Below, piece after piece: positions 24,301-32,142 of a stretch of 64,000 nt of DNA. Position 1 is the first letter of the stretch; every line of letters begins with the position of its first letter. The DNA is taken from assembly GCF_030035675.1 (NCBI RefSeq), contig NC_084480.1, positions 129,158,738-129,222,737 on the forward strand. The letters run 5' to 3'. The DNA comes from Rhineura floridana (lineage: Eukaryota; Chordata; Lepidosauria; Squamata; Rhineuridae). Under the pieces are notes generated by a model. That model was not told the DNA's origin, did not search any database, and saw nothing but the letters and a program-made list of their open reading frames with translations. A program made the translations under genes and the position numbers.

Positions 24301-27300
24301 GCTGCTGAAATCCCTTCTTCTATACTTCTCTTGAAGGTGCATGAGCCCTCTTTTTCACCTGGCCACCCTAGGCCAGGTCCTCTTCAACATTTTCTAGCTG
24401 GAGGCAAGTTGTTCTGTTGCAAGTGACAGTCTCAGCACAACAGGAGTTCTGATCAAGGCAAAAAGTTGCGTTTTGAACAAGCAGAGCAAGACGAAGCAAA
24501 GTAGGACAAAGTCTAAGTTCTGGGGAGGCAAGGTTTCAAGGCAAGCTCACAGGCTGAGCGCAGGCTGGAGACTCCATAACTACAACTCCCATTCATCCCT
24601 AACCATTGGCCATGCTGGCAGGGGCTGATGGGAACTGGAGCCCAACATCATCTGAAGAGCTGCAAGTTCCCCTTGCCTGGCCTAGAAAAGGGTACCACAG
24701 ATCAGGAATATGTGTTACCTTTGCACAACAGGCTTCACCTGCCCATATTTCCTCTTTTGCCCAGTCCACAGCACAGGAGTCCTCTTACCCTTTGCATCTG
24801 GTAATAACCCCATATCTTGTGAAATTAGGAGGTCTGAAACAGATGATTTCTTGTTGTCCATTGCTTTTTTTTGATGCTAACAGATTTTAATTCAAATCCT
24901 TAATTAGCCTTTGCTTGGTTAAAACTGTTGCTGAGCAGCAAATGAGAACAGCTGCGATGGCACCTATAGGGAGCCCTTTAGGATAACAGTGACTCTGAAG
25001 TGTGTGCTTGCACATGTGCATCTGAGTGAAAATAAGATGCAGACAGTGTAGAATTCTTTATATTGTGAGATGTTTCCTGTCCTGCTGAAAGACATGTATA
25101 GATTCTTCTATAATAAAACTATCCTTCCTGAGAGTAGTTGACATGCCCTCCTCCCACAGTGTGTTAAAGTTGACTAACACTGATTTGAACCCCTTGTTAA
25201 TTTTCTCTCACTCAAGTGATTAGTTTAGAATGTCTCCAAATGTGCTTTGTACAGGAATCCTGCAAAAGAGCTCACGGTTTCACCAATTGAATGCAAAGTG
25301 GCTTACAAAACACAACTGCCTGATAACATAAAATCATCAAATTTTCAACAATGTAACATAAACAAAACAATCACGTAGGGAACAGTGTTAAAATAATGTA
25401 AAAAAAATGCACAGCCAAATGCCTTCCTAAATAGCTATGTTTTTAACAAATACCTTAAATGTAGGGAACTGCTGGCTGTCACCAGTCCACATGCTGGGTG
25501 CCACCACAGAAAAGGCCCCTACCCAGCACATTTCATATGACTGAGGAATCTGGACCAAAGCCTCCCCTGTTGAGCAGAGCATGTGGGGAAGAACATATGG
25601 AAGAAGGTGGCCCTTAAGGTACCCAGGTCCCAAGCCATTCAGGGTTTTCAAGGTTAAAACCAGCACCTTAAATTTGAGCCAAAAACAAATTGAGAGAGAG
25701 TGTTGCATTACAGTAGTCTGATATGGAGGCACTAGGAACTTAATGAAAATGGCAGGGTCCAATTTTATTACATACCAGCTAAAGTAGGAAAAGGGCACCC
25801 ATCACCACTGACACTTTTGTGAATCTAAAAAAAGTGCTGGGTCAAGGCATAGCCCTTAAGCTATGAACCTGATCTGTTGGGACAGGGATAGGGAACAGTA
25901 TCTGACCAATGGGAGGGATCTGAGCTCCCCATTGGCCACTTTACACAGGTGGGTGGGGCTGCCTACCTGTCAATCACCTGGCATCACCATGATGTCAGAT
26001 AACACCACTATGAATGGAAGAACCAGGAGCACACTCTTGAGTGTGTTCCCAGACTGACGTTCCAATCAATCAAACTTTATTTACAGTCAACTGACCACAG
26101 ATACAGATTCATAATATTAAACATGTGTTAAGTGAAATAACAGGCTAAGAAAAAACAGCATACCAGATGATAAAAATACATCTCAATTAGTCTGAATATA
26201 CTCAGTGATCATGAATGGTCTGGTCAGAATAGCCAAGTTCAGAAATTTTGCCACTTTCTCATTAATTAACTTATTTGAGCTCTCAAGTAAAATAGTCAAA
26301 AGGGACTCGTTCCCAATTCTTTCTTCCTTTGCAGATGCAGCTTGAAACCACACATGTAAGAGAACATGTTTGAACTCAGACTGGCTTAAAGTGAAGCTGG
26401 GCTGCAAAGGAAGATCTTTGCCAAAAGTGGGTCTTGCAGTTGACACTGAATTTAAATTCAGTGCCAGCTGCAGTGTTGCTTTTGGCAGGGACTGGCTGCA
26501 CTCAGGATCTCTTGCTCCTCCTCATCAGTAACTCCTGACTCACTCCTGAGTGCAGCTAATCCTAGCGGGGCTTGCCATTAGCCTTAGTTCAGCACTGACT
26601 GCAAGACCCACTTTTGAGAGGGATCAGTTCCACTCAGGAGCTCCAATCTCAGCCTGTTTTAGGGGGGGTACAGCCCCATCCAAGACATGGTGTGCACTCA
26701 GTCAGTCCACCCACCAACAGTACTTCTTGCCTGGATTATGCTTCAACTGATTTCTGTCCCATCCAGTCTTTTACAGCTGGCAGACAGAAGATATTCAGGA
26801 GTTTCACCATCTCTAATGCTGTGGGCAGGTAATAGCAATCTTACTTCACTCTTCCTCCAATAACTTTATGCATAAAAGTGGGAGCTACAGCAATATATAG
26901 CAGTGTCAGAGTTCCAGTCACTCCATTCCATTCCCCCTTTCACTCCAGTCGGTCAGCATTCAATGCTCACTGAACATGCTCAATTCTCTGGCTCACTGGG
27001 CTGTTTTTGGAGTTCCTCTAACTTAGGTTCCCCCCCCCTAAATATTTGTTGTACTTTCAAAAATCTTCAGGTTCCCTCAAACCTATCGATATCTCTCCTC
27101 CTGTGTGTGTGTGGTGCCATTGTATTATTTATTTATTGAATCTATTTTTTTATTTATGATTGCATTTATATCCCATCTTTCCTCCAAGGAGCACAAGGTG
27201 GAGTACAAGCATGGTTCTCCCCCTCCCCATTTTATCCTCAGAACAACCCTGTGAGGTAGATTAGGCTGAGAGACCGTGACAGACCCAAGGTCACTCAGTG

Positions 27301-29509
27301 AGCTTCATGGACGAGCAGGGATTTGAACCCTGGTCTCCCAGGTCCCAGTGCAAGACTCTTAACCACTACAGCACACTGGCTCTCTTGCCCTTCCTCCTTA
27401 AGGAATCCATTTTAGATATATAAGCACCAACACTCACAGCCTGAACATCAGAAATAGAGGGAACAATTATTTATGTGGTGCAGGAGGAGATAGGGTGCTG
27501 GGAACAAGAAAGTGATAGGCCTAGAGTTTCCTAGTGGTACTCTGATCTACTTTACTTTGAACCCAGGTTGCCAGATCTACATGGGGCTGCCACAGAAACC
27601 AGCACCCCTGTGTCAAGTTCTCTACCTCTAGAAGTGCAATATCACTTGTCCCATGCTGTCATATCATCCTGTCGTATATATCCTCTGCACTTTGGAGGCT
27701 GCGTTTTGGGGTGGTGACATACACAATGTGATGACTTATATTTTATGTAAGGGATCCACCTTTAAGGGGGAGAGCAAAAGAACTTGGCACAAAGTTACTG
27801 TTGTAAGTAGCAACTCCGTGACATAGGTAACATATGTTTCTACCCACAGTTTTTACACTAGACTCCTGCTGTTGGTGTTTAAACTGGGCTTTGGCAGCAA
27901 TTGCACTTTAATGACTCGGATCTATGAGCAACACTGTTTGTTTTGTTTAGCTTACACCTAGAGAAAGGCATACGGGCAATGTGTTTGGCTATCTTCTGAG
28001 CATGCTTCCATTGCTGCCTTTTAAAACTTTCAGCAAAACCACCCAGGGATCTTTGGCTTTGATTCATTAAAAGCAAACAAATCTAAACCTCCTTCCACTT
28101 TAAGTGCTTTGCTAAAAACCCTTCATTGCAATCTTAGGATGTTCTGGGGAAGAAGCATTAGCAACTTGCTCTCCACTGAAACAGCAATTTGGCTGTTTCA
28201 TAAAAATATCAGATGTCTTGACTTCATTAGCCCTTGAGTGCCTGTAGCTATCAATCACACATGGTGAGGTGTTCTTAGTGCCAAAATAGTCCTCTGCTAA
28301 AAAGAACAAGCACAACAGACAAATTCACACCAGGTTGGTACTGGGTACTGGGCCCACAGTCTGTTTCCCCCCCCTGTACCTTTACGAACTGTGTGATAGA
28401 CAGAAATCCAACAGGTACACCTTTGCACATCACTGGGAAATTCTTTAGCTGTTCATTTTCTGCCTATCACTTGGCTGTTTACGACCACTGTAGTTAGTAC
28501 CATCCTAATTACTTGCATAGTCTCCTTGATCTGTATGGAATGGAATCCTATTGATTTGGGTGAGGACTCCATGTCAGCATACAGGAGTGCCAACTTCTCT
28601 ATCTCTCTCTTTTATTTTTACTGAACATGCTCCTGCACCTGTAACAGAAGTGAGAAATGTGGAAAGTGCAGCTTGTCACACATCAGAGTTGATGAGAAGT
28701 TGTAAATGGTGAATAACCCATTTTTCAAAGGAGTCCTTTTTTGTTTTGGAACTATCAGCCCAGCTGCCTCTCTCATTTATTACTTGCACTGTCTGAAATG
28801 ATAATTAAATGGATGTTTGGAAACTTATCTGAATTACACTGGATGGAGCGTCACTCTTTTCATTCACGTAAATATCAGTTTAATATACTGATATTATAGC
28901 ACCATCAATGTTTATGCTCTTTACATCATAACATAAAGGTCCCTCTCCCAAGAAGTTTACAATTTACAGTTAGATTGGGGAGGGAAGGGAGGACAACAGA
29001 GGGAGGGACAGAAGACAAAGCAAGGTTAAAAAAGGATGAATATGAGCAAATGCTTTTATATGGTGAGGGTGAGGACTAAGATCAAGTCAAAGGCTTTATA
29101 TAAGAGATGTGTTCTGACTCTGAGCTAAAGCTGGAAGGAAGAGAAGCAGTGGGTACCACACAGATGCCTGGGAAGAGGTTAAAGGCATAAAGGAGATGTG
29201 AAAGACCTTTGCCAGAGACCCTGGAGAGCAGTGGTCAGTCAGAGTAGACAACACTGGATTAGATGGACAAAAAAAATATGAGCTGGTATAAGACAGCTTC
29301 CAGTGATCCTAAGGGATGTGGTAAGTCATTTGAGAGCAGTAATGGCATGACATATTCTCCTTGCATCGTGGGAGGGCCAGTAATGATGGCAACATGAGAC
29401 TTACATGAACAAAAGTACGGATCATTTTGCAAGGCCCACACCATTTTGCTGAAAAGTCAACGACAAGAAGTTTGGCTCCTGCATCCTTCAAAAGCTCCTC
29501 AAATTCTTT
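12333..29509 (-). CDS. TXNDC8: TXNDC8-like thioredoxin, exons 2-5
   Basis: Exons are 29405-29509, 19766-19825, 18596-18661 and 12333-12395, all phase 0 with AG/GT borders. Their lengths (35, 20, 22 and 20 codons plus stop) equal thioredoxin exons 2-5; with the usual 8-codon exon 1 the protein would be 105 residues, the normal thioredoxin length. The product is a cytosolic dithiol-disulphide oxidoreductase of the single-domain thioredoxin fold. Visible features (human TXN numbering) are buried Asp26, active site W31-CGPC-K36, Asp58/Asp60 and cis-Pro75 in MPT, and G91-A92. Cys69 is kept, while Cys62 and Cys73 (dimer cysteine in TXN) are Ala and a new Cys is at 55. The ending [12 protein letters not shown] resembles mammalian TXNDC8 more than TXN. 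The 8-codon first exon was not found. Introns are about 9.6, 1.1 and 6.2 kb. A diverged TXN paralogue is the alternative. Confidence 0.85.
12575..12703. mobile_element. Fold-back MITE ('actcccatcag' type), partial
   Basis: It contains 'ccttccagatgttgctcaac', then 'actacaactcccatcagccc', and ends with 'cagcaacatctagagggccg', which mirrors the left side. The same family appears at 24560-24700, 41372-41533 and 59580-59700. It lies in the last intron of the TXNDC8-like gene. Confidence 0.6.
12990..13142 (+). mobile_element. BovB 3' end fragment
   Basis: This nearly duplicates the last 150 bases of the BovB at 7621-10888 (from 'aacaagagatggattgattc' to 'cttgaaggcacataacaaca'). It is a typical 5'-truncated copy, keeping the tail of the C-terminal coding region. 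Confidence 0.9.
13467..14325. mobile_element. Non-autonomous hAT element (family shared with 20967-21380), split
   Basis: Terminal repeats are 'caggtttagtag' and (reverse) 'caggagtgtag'. Flanking 8-base duplications are gtatttat (13459-13466) and gtgcttat (14326-14333), 6 of 8 matching. The interior matches the copy at 20967-21380 over 'tcttctcagtggctgactca' and neighbouring sequence. It is interrupted by the L2-like insertion at 13728-14210. Confidence 0.75.
13728..14210 (+). mobile_element. Composite non-autonomous L2 element
   Basis: About 300 bases of GC-rich leader-like sequence (CTG/CCA-rich, e.g. 'ctgctgctgctgtgctgctt') are joined directly to an L2 3' UTR ending 'accgcccagagagccttttg' plus a (aaat)n tail. 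No ORF is present. It is inserted in the hAT element, whose sequence resumes at 14211. It may be an internally deleted L2 carrying 5' and 3' UTRs, or a SINE with an L2 tail; the leader was not matched to the full L2 at 46.2 kb. Confidence 0.6.
14334..15169. other. Intronic sequence, nothing recognised
   Basis: Within the last intron of the TXNDC8-like gene. It holds a G-run at 14488-14497 and AT-rich sequence near 15050-15140. No repeat or exon was recognised. Confidence 0.4.
15494..15750 (+). mobile_element. L2 3' tail inserted in the unclassified repeat
   Basis: It ends 'gccgcccagggctcctactg' ... 'gaagggcgggatataaatca' with an (aata) tail. The host repeat's 'aaggaactt' lies on the left (15485-15493) and 'ataaactt' on the right, consistent with a diverged target duplication. 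Confidence 0.7.
15913..15955. repeat. (CA)n microsatellite
   Basis: CA/CACG dinucleotide run inside the unclassified repeat. A longer pure run lies at the equivalent place in copy 2 (56193-56231). Confidence 0.9.
16743..17469. other. Intronic, short (GA)n at 16748-16765; nothing else
   Basis: A brief GA run at 16748-16765 and a 'ttgtattcaactaagtccta' fragment near 17203, typical of a dispersed palindromic MITE. No exon was recognised. Confidence 0.4.
17470..17695 (-). mobile_element. Sauria-type SINE, nearly complete
   Basis: On the minus strand: tRNA-like head with A box 'tagtggttaaggtgttgg' and B box 'gggttcgaatcc', a central 'ggtgaccttgggccagtcac' region, then the BovB-type tail ending 'cgacttgaaggcagtccatg'. 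It includes the 'aggcaatggtaaaccccct' segment missing from the copy at 11500. Confidence 0.92.
17700..18595. other. Intron 4 of TXNDC8-like gene, nothing recognised
   Basis: Unique-looking sequence between a SINE and exon 4. No further exon of matching phase was seen. Confidence 0.4.
18596..18661 (-). CDS. TXNDC8: TXNDC8-like exon 4
   Basis: 22 codons starting [17 protein letters not shown], with the cis-proline MPTFQF motif. The acceptor is cgtccccag and the donor is gtaagt. It matches TXN residues 64-85 in length. Ala stands where TXN has Cys73. Confidence 0.93.
19243..19325 (-). mobile_element. CR1-clade LINE 3' UTR fragment, antisense
   Basis: 'agcctgctggatcaggccaa' and 'gtccagcatcttgttctcac' belong to the same dispersed repeat as 42960-43400 and 62165-62370. 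I read that repeat as the reverse strand of a CR1-clade 3' end. Confidence 0.55.
19766..19825 (-). CDS. TXNDC8: TXNDC8-like exon 3
   Basis: 20 codons, [20 protein letters not shown], aligning residue for residue with TXN 44-63. The acceptor is ttttgttctcaag and the donor is gtaagc. The exon is too short to be found by ORF length; it is supported by homology, splice sites and exact exon size. Confidence 0.9.
19826..20138. other. Start of intron 2 side, nothing recognised
   Basis: Intronic sequence upstream of exon 3. A (cttt)-rich patch near 19960-19975. No repeat family was assigned. Confidence 0.35.
20139..20290. mobile_element. hAT-like fragment ('ggggaccctctagcc' end)
   Basis: It starts 'cagtggggaccctctagcct' and continues through 'atatctgacatcagatgtga', the same internal segment as 3240-3270 and 37210-37250. 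It is truncated before the L2 at 20375. Confidence 0.45.
20375..22225 (+). mobile_element. Decayed L2-clade LINE, 3' half
   Basis: RT blocks can be read in several frames: [14 protein letters not shown] (20440), [14 protein letters not shown] (20530), then a damaged [13 protein letters not shown] (20710). After the hAT insertion, '[11 protein letters not shown]' (21572) and a '[10 protein letters not shown]' block follow, and a hairpin-ended 3' UTR to about 22225. Many stops and shifts show an old copy. A 414-bp hAT splits it. Confidence 0.85.
20967..21380. mobile_element. Non-autonomous hAT with perfect target duplication
   Basis: 414 bp. Ends are 'cagtggtgtag' and (reverse) 'caggggtgtag'. 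The 8-base duplication gttgcact is perfect at 20959-20966 and 21381-21388. No transposase frame. It is inserted into the decayed L2, so it is younger than that copy. Sister copy at 13467-14325. Confidence 0.92.
22226..22506. other. Possible L2 remnant at 22350-22470
   Basis: Around 22360-22460 'cattggtggaatgccctccc' and 'agtgaagacgtacctgttta' resemble the C-terminal end of L2 ORF (W-N-x-L and K-T-x-L-F region). Too short to be sure. Confidence 0.4.
22507..22895. mobile_element. hAT-like remnants
   Basis: 22507-22575 is a small palindrome with ends 'ggatgactaaccttt' and 'acaggttagccaccc'. 22600-22893 ends in 'gaccactgatggtccataga' and 'cagtttggaaacgcctgccc', typical of a dispersed hAT-like terminus; the mirrored piece 'ggtggaccacttaatgattt' is near 22632. 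Borders are approximate. Confidence 0.4.
22896..23780. other. Intron 2, nothing firm
   Basis: Fragments such as 'ttacttggaagtag' (23111) and 'aattacttggagataagcca' (23273) belong to a dispersed palindromic repeat. No exon was recognised. Confidence 0.35.
23795..24096 (+). mobile_element. tRNA-derived SINE with 14-bp target duplication
   Basis: 302 bp. The head has an A-box-like 'tggtgcagagtggtaagc' and a B-box-like 'ggagttcgattcc'. The body runs to a tail of 'cacctttacctttac'. The perfect duplication tactacgctcagaa flanks it at 23781-23794 and 24097-24110. The tail differs from the BovB-tailed SINEs, so it uses a different LINE partner. Low divergence in the head suggests a recent copy. Confidence 0.92.
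24111..24559. other. Intron 2, nothing recognised
   Basis: A short 'gacttacttccaagtaaaca' phrase at 24175 belongs to the dispersed palindromic repeat. No other feature. Confidence 0.35.
24560..24700. mobile_element. Fold-back MITE, partial
   Basis: 'actacaactcccattcatcc' on the left and 'ggggctgatgggaactggag' on the right form the arms of the 'actcccatcag' family hairpin, with 'accattggccatgctggc' in the loop region. Confidence 0.6.
24701..25289. other. Intron 2, nothing recognised
   Basis: Unique-looking sequence with no exon, repeat end or RNA gene seen. Confidence 0.4.
25290..25800 (-). mobile_element. Decayed L2-like LINE 3' end, antisense
   Basis: On the minus strand, 25427-25798 reads [19 protein letters not shown] and [10 protein letters not shown], matching the C-terminal end of L2 ORFs seen elsewhere in the window (FKVLVLTYKALHDLGPQYL and AFLVVAPKLWN). 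Upstream coding is gone. Confidence 0.6.
25801..26070. other. Intron 2, nothing recognised
   Basis: Contains 'ggcatcaccatgatgtcaga', vaguely like the internal part of the hAT-like family at 2784, but not assignable. Confidence 0.3.
26071..26418 (-). mobile_element. Possible LINE 3' end, antisense, family unsure
   Basis: The plus strand begins 'caatcaatcaaactttattt', the reverse of a LINE-like tail. The minus frame from 26446 has a run of the type '[20 protein letters not shown]', reminiscent of the C-terminus of R4/Dong-type LINEs. Resemblance only. Confidence 0.3.
26421..26617. repeat. Fold-back repeat with near-identical 30-bp arms
   Basis: The left arm 26421-26450 ('aaaagtgggtcttgcagt' and on) is repeated in reverse at 26588-26617 with few differences. 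The ~137 bases between are unique-looking. Could be a small MITE. No target duplication found. Confidence 0.6.
26618..27147. other. Intron 2, nothing recognised
   Basis: A short GT run near 27103-27113. No exon or classified repeat. Confidence 0.4.
27148..27384 (-). mobile_element. tRNA-derived SINE with LINE-type (non-BovB) tail
   Basis: The minus-strand head is 'tagtggttaagagtcttgca' with B box 'gggttcaaatccc', the same head as the Sauria-type SINEs. The 3' part is different: 'ctacctcacagggttgttct' and 'gggatataaatgcaatcata', resembling an L2-like tail. A head-swapped SINE family. Confidence 0.85.
27385..28894. other. Intron 2, 1.5 kb without recognised feature
   Basis: I looked for further thioredoxin exons and repeat ends and saw none. 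A C-run lies near 28368-28375. Confidence 0.4.
28895..29110. repeat. Old dispersed repeat fragment
   Basis: 'tagcaccatcaatgtttatg' and 'cccaagaagtttacaattta' resemble 19014-19085 ('tagcaccatcaatatatatg', 'ccccaacaagcttacattct'). The pair indicates a shared ancient repeat. Family not identified. Confidence 0.45.
29120..29312 (+). mobile_element. tRNA-type SINE 3' portion
   Basis: 'accctggagagcagtggtca', 'agacaacactggattagatg' and 'tataagacagcttcc' are the 3' part of the SINE whose tRNA-like head is seen at 54965-55148 on the other strand. It lies about 90 bases downstream of exon 2 on the gene's strand. Confidence 0.6.
29405..29509 (-). CDS. TXNDC8: TXNDC8-like exon 2 (active site)
   Basis: 35 codons from [11 protein letters not shown] to MIRTFVH. 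It holds [13 protein letters not shown], the redox centre. The acceptor is ...tttccaaacag and the donor is gtaagt, so both borders are strong. The frame is open upstream into the intron, but thioredoxin homology starts exactly at the acceptor. Confidence 0.93.
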
Positions 29510-29570
29510 CTGTTTGGAAAGTAAGGGCACAAACAGTCAGCAGGTAAATAAACCTTTCAATCACACAGCA

Positions 29571-29921
29571 CAGGGGTCGGGAACCTCTGGCCCAGGGGCT
29601 GAACACAACTTCCCAGGCCTCTCTGTCTGGCTCTCATACCACTTCACCAGGCTACATCTCTCACTGGCCCTGCTCCAAACGCTTTTGCCTGGCTGGAATA
29701 TGCCCTGGAATATGCTCCTTACCTGCCTGGATAGATGGAAAGTTGCGTGTATATGTAGAAACCTCTGACTTAGAGTAGGTTACGTAACCAGCTGCATAAG
29801 AATCCTATCTGTTGCTCCACCCACTTTTGTCTCTGGCCCCACCCATCACTGGCATGCAGTCCCCAGAATGTCCTCCCTAAGAGATTGAGACCCCTGGGCT
29901 GAAAGAGGTTCCCCACCTATT
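29571..29921. mobile_element. Non-autonomous hAT, 351 bp
   Basis: The left end is 'caggggtcgggaacctctgg', the right end in reverse 'aataggtggggaacctcttt'. A perfect 8-base duplication acacagca is at 29563-29570 and 29922-29929. No ORF. It is inserted just upstream of exon 2 in the first intron of the TXNDC8-like gene. Confidence 0.85.
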
Positions 29922-29929
29922 ACACAGCA

Positions 29930-31687
29930 GGAGTCACAAACAAACCCAGGCATTTGATCTCCGTATTTCTTCAGAGGATGACTTGGATCACAAGTCAAAT
30001 ATGCCTTTTCCACAAATATTCTTCATTTGTAAAACTTTTCATTTTGTGAACTGTTCTTCCAACCAGTTTTATACAACTATCCCACATCCATTTGTAAAGA
30101 CAAAGTCAGCTCTGGATCTTGGTTTAGGGGTGCATCGAGACTGTTGCTATTTTTGGTGGGATTCAATCACATACTGGCACATTCAGGCTGCACAATTAAG
30201 GTTGATTTGTGCTGCTGCACAACAAATCTGCCTACAAAATTGGACACAAAACTACAGGGTCATGATTGGACAAAATCCCAAAACCAACCATTTGCTGTGG
30301 TTCTGGTTAAAAAATATTTATCTTTTATCTATGATGACCTACTACGCGAGTTGAGAATCATGTAGCAAAGACAGAAGTTTTCTTGGTCTGCAATCCTATA
30401 AGCCATCTTCCTCATAGGAAGCTTCACTGAAGGGAACTTAGTTTTGACTAGATATGTATAGGATTGCCTGTTGAGCTCTTTATGATCTTTGTGGCTGGTG
30501 GTCTGCATTTGACTAGCTGGATCACGCAAGCTGGGCAGTGCAGCCTGTTGGGAGCTCACCACTGGTTTAGGAATAACTGCTGTTATTTTGATGGAATTTC
30601 TAGATACAGGATCAGCTGCTTACATGGTATTGGTTAAACTGGCATTATAAGGGTCCTTGCAAATAGCTAAAAGACATAATTCTGCCCCATCCATCACCAT
30701 GTCCAGAAAGGGGGAGGGGGGAGAGAAAGAAATGTTCATTCATCAACTACTGTAGATTTGGCCAGCTTCAGTTGAATTTCTTCCAGTTCTGTACTTGACT
30801 TTCAGTCAAATATCAAGATAATTCTATAGCAGCATGAATTCAAACACTTGCCCGATTATGTATATTCGGTAGCGTTGTGGGTTCCTCCATTGAGCTCTCT
30901 TCAAGCTATTTTCTTCTCTCAATATCTATCATCAGAAGGTGATACAAGGTCAGATCAGGTTGCCGGGATGCTTTTATGACATAAGAGAACTGTGTCAGCT
31001 GAAACCCTTTTAATAGTCAGCTGCACCATCACTTTCTGGTTGGTCAAGGAAAAGGTTTCCTTTCATGGAGGGGCCCCTGGTCTGTCATTGGGAGAAGGCA
31101 CCTCTCTTTTTTGTCCCAGGCTCCTGACCCTTCCACAACACAGCATGCAGAAACTGAGTTACAAAAGCTTTTCCCAGCCTTTACTTCCATGCCATGTTGC
31201 AGCTGCAGCAGTATGATGGTGGCAGCTCTAGATGTAACGGGGTAGGGATCATTATGCCCTCTTTACTGCAGGGATGAGCTACCTTTCTTTCCTGTCAAGG
31301 GCCATGAGTCCTTGGGGGTAATCTATTGGGAGCCGCATGCTGCCAGAAGGTGGAACTGGATGTGGACAGGGCCAGTGTCAACATTCTTTTTCTGACGTCC
31401 CTCTTCTCACTTCTTCTCCCTGTTCCTCCCTGCCCAACAGGCTACTGGAGGAGGGACAGGCTGCTCTTCCTAGGGCTCCATGGGATTAGGCTGCATGATT
31501 GCTTGCTGAGTGCTCTGTGAAATGAAGCCAAGAGCTGCAGAAATTTCCACCACTTCTCAACGGCGTTTCTAACTGTCAAACAAGGTGAAGCTGAAAACCA
31601 GAAGGCTGGAAACAGGCAAGGACTGCAGGTTGGAGGAGAGAGCTGTAGACAGTTTGAGAGCTGGAATATCGGTACCACAGCCAACAC
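29930..31687. other. 1.7 kb upstream of exon 2, nothing firm
   Basis: Expected to be intron 1 or the promoter region of the TXNDC8-like gene. I searched the minus strand for a short ATG-led exon of 8 codons with a donor and found no convincing candidate; 31005-31028 (MVQLTIKR, followed by gtttca) has the right length but a poor donor. A hAT-like phrase 'gcagggatgagctacctttc' is at 31267. Confidence 0.35.
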
Positions 31688-32134
31688 TATGGATGGAAAG
31701 ATCTGTCAGTTTCAGTGCTCTCAGTTCACTCATTTTCTTAAACTCAGTTCTCTGCATTTCTGCAGCAATTTGCAATTTGCAAAAGTTTTTTCTAAAAAAG
31801 ATCCTCATAATTCTCCAGTATTTTAGTGTGAATATCTCCTACTAAACAGATTTGCGTATGCAGTGTTGACTAATGCACTCTTTTGTAAGCCATTTCTCAT
31901 CATATAATGCATTTTACATGCTATTTTCACTCATATGTATATTTTATGCACACTTTCTCATTAATATATGCATTTTTGTTAACTCTAGTTGGTTAGAAAA
32001 CTGCATCACAAAATGCAAATAAATGCAAATTTTGAAGGATGGCTGTGTTTCTGTTTTCATATTGTTTTGGAAAGTGTGAATTTGATAGGTTTGGCTTGAA
32101 ATGCGAACTGAATTGAAATTCTCGCCCATCCCTA
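31688..32134 (-). mobile_element. hAT-like element, TAGGGATGG family, copy 1
   Basis: Ends are 'tatggatggaa' and (reverse) 'tagggatgggc'. Target duplications are gccaacac (31680-31687) and gtcaacac (32135-32142), 7 of 8 matching. The interior is reverse to copies at 49518 and 58161, sharing 'atggctgtg...' and 'attctcctaat'-like phrases. No coding. Confidence 0.75.
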
Positions 32135-32142
32135 GTCAACAC

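Noticed and set aside
29309-29530. A 73-codon frame containing the thioredoxin active site as a complete small gene
   Set aside because: Homology begins exactly at a splice acceptor (29510) and stops at a gtaagt donor (29404). The rest of the frame is intron.
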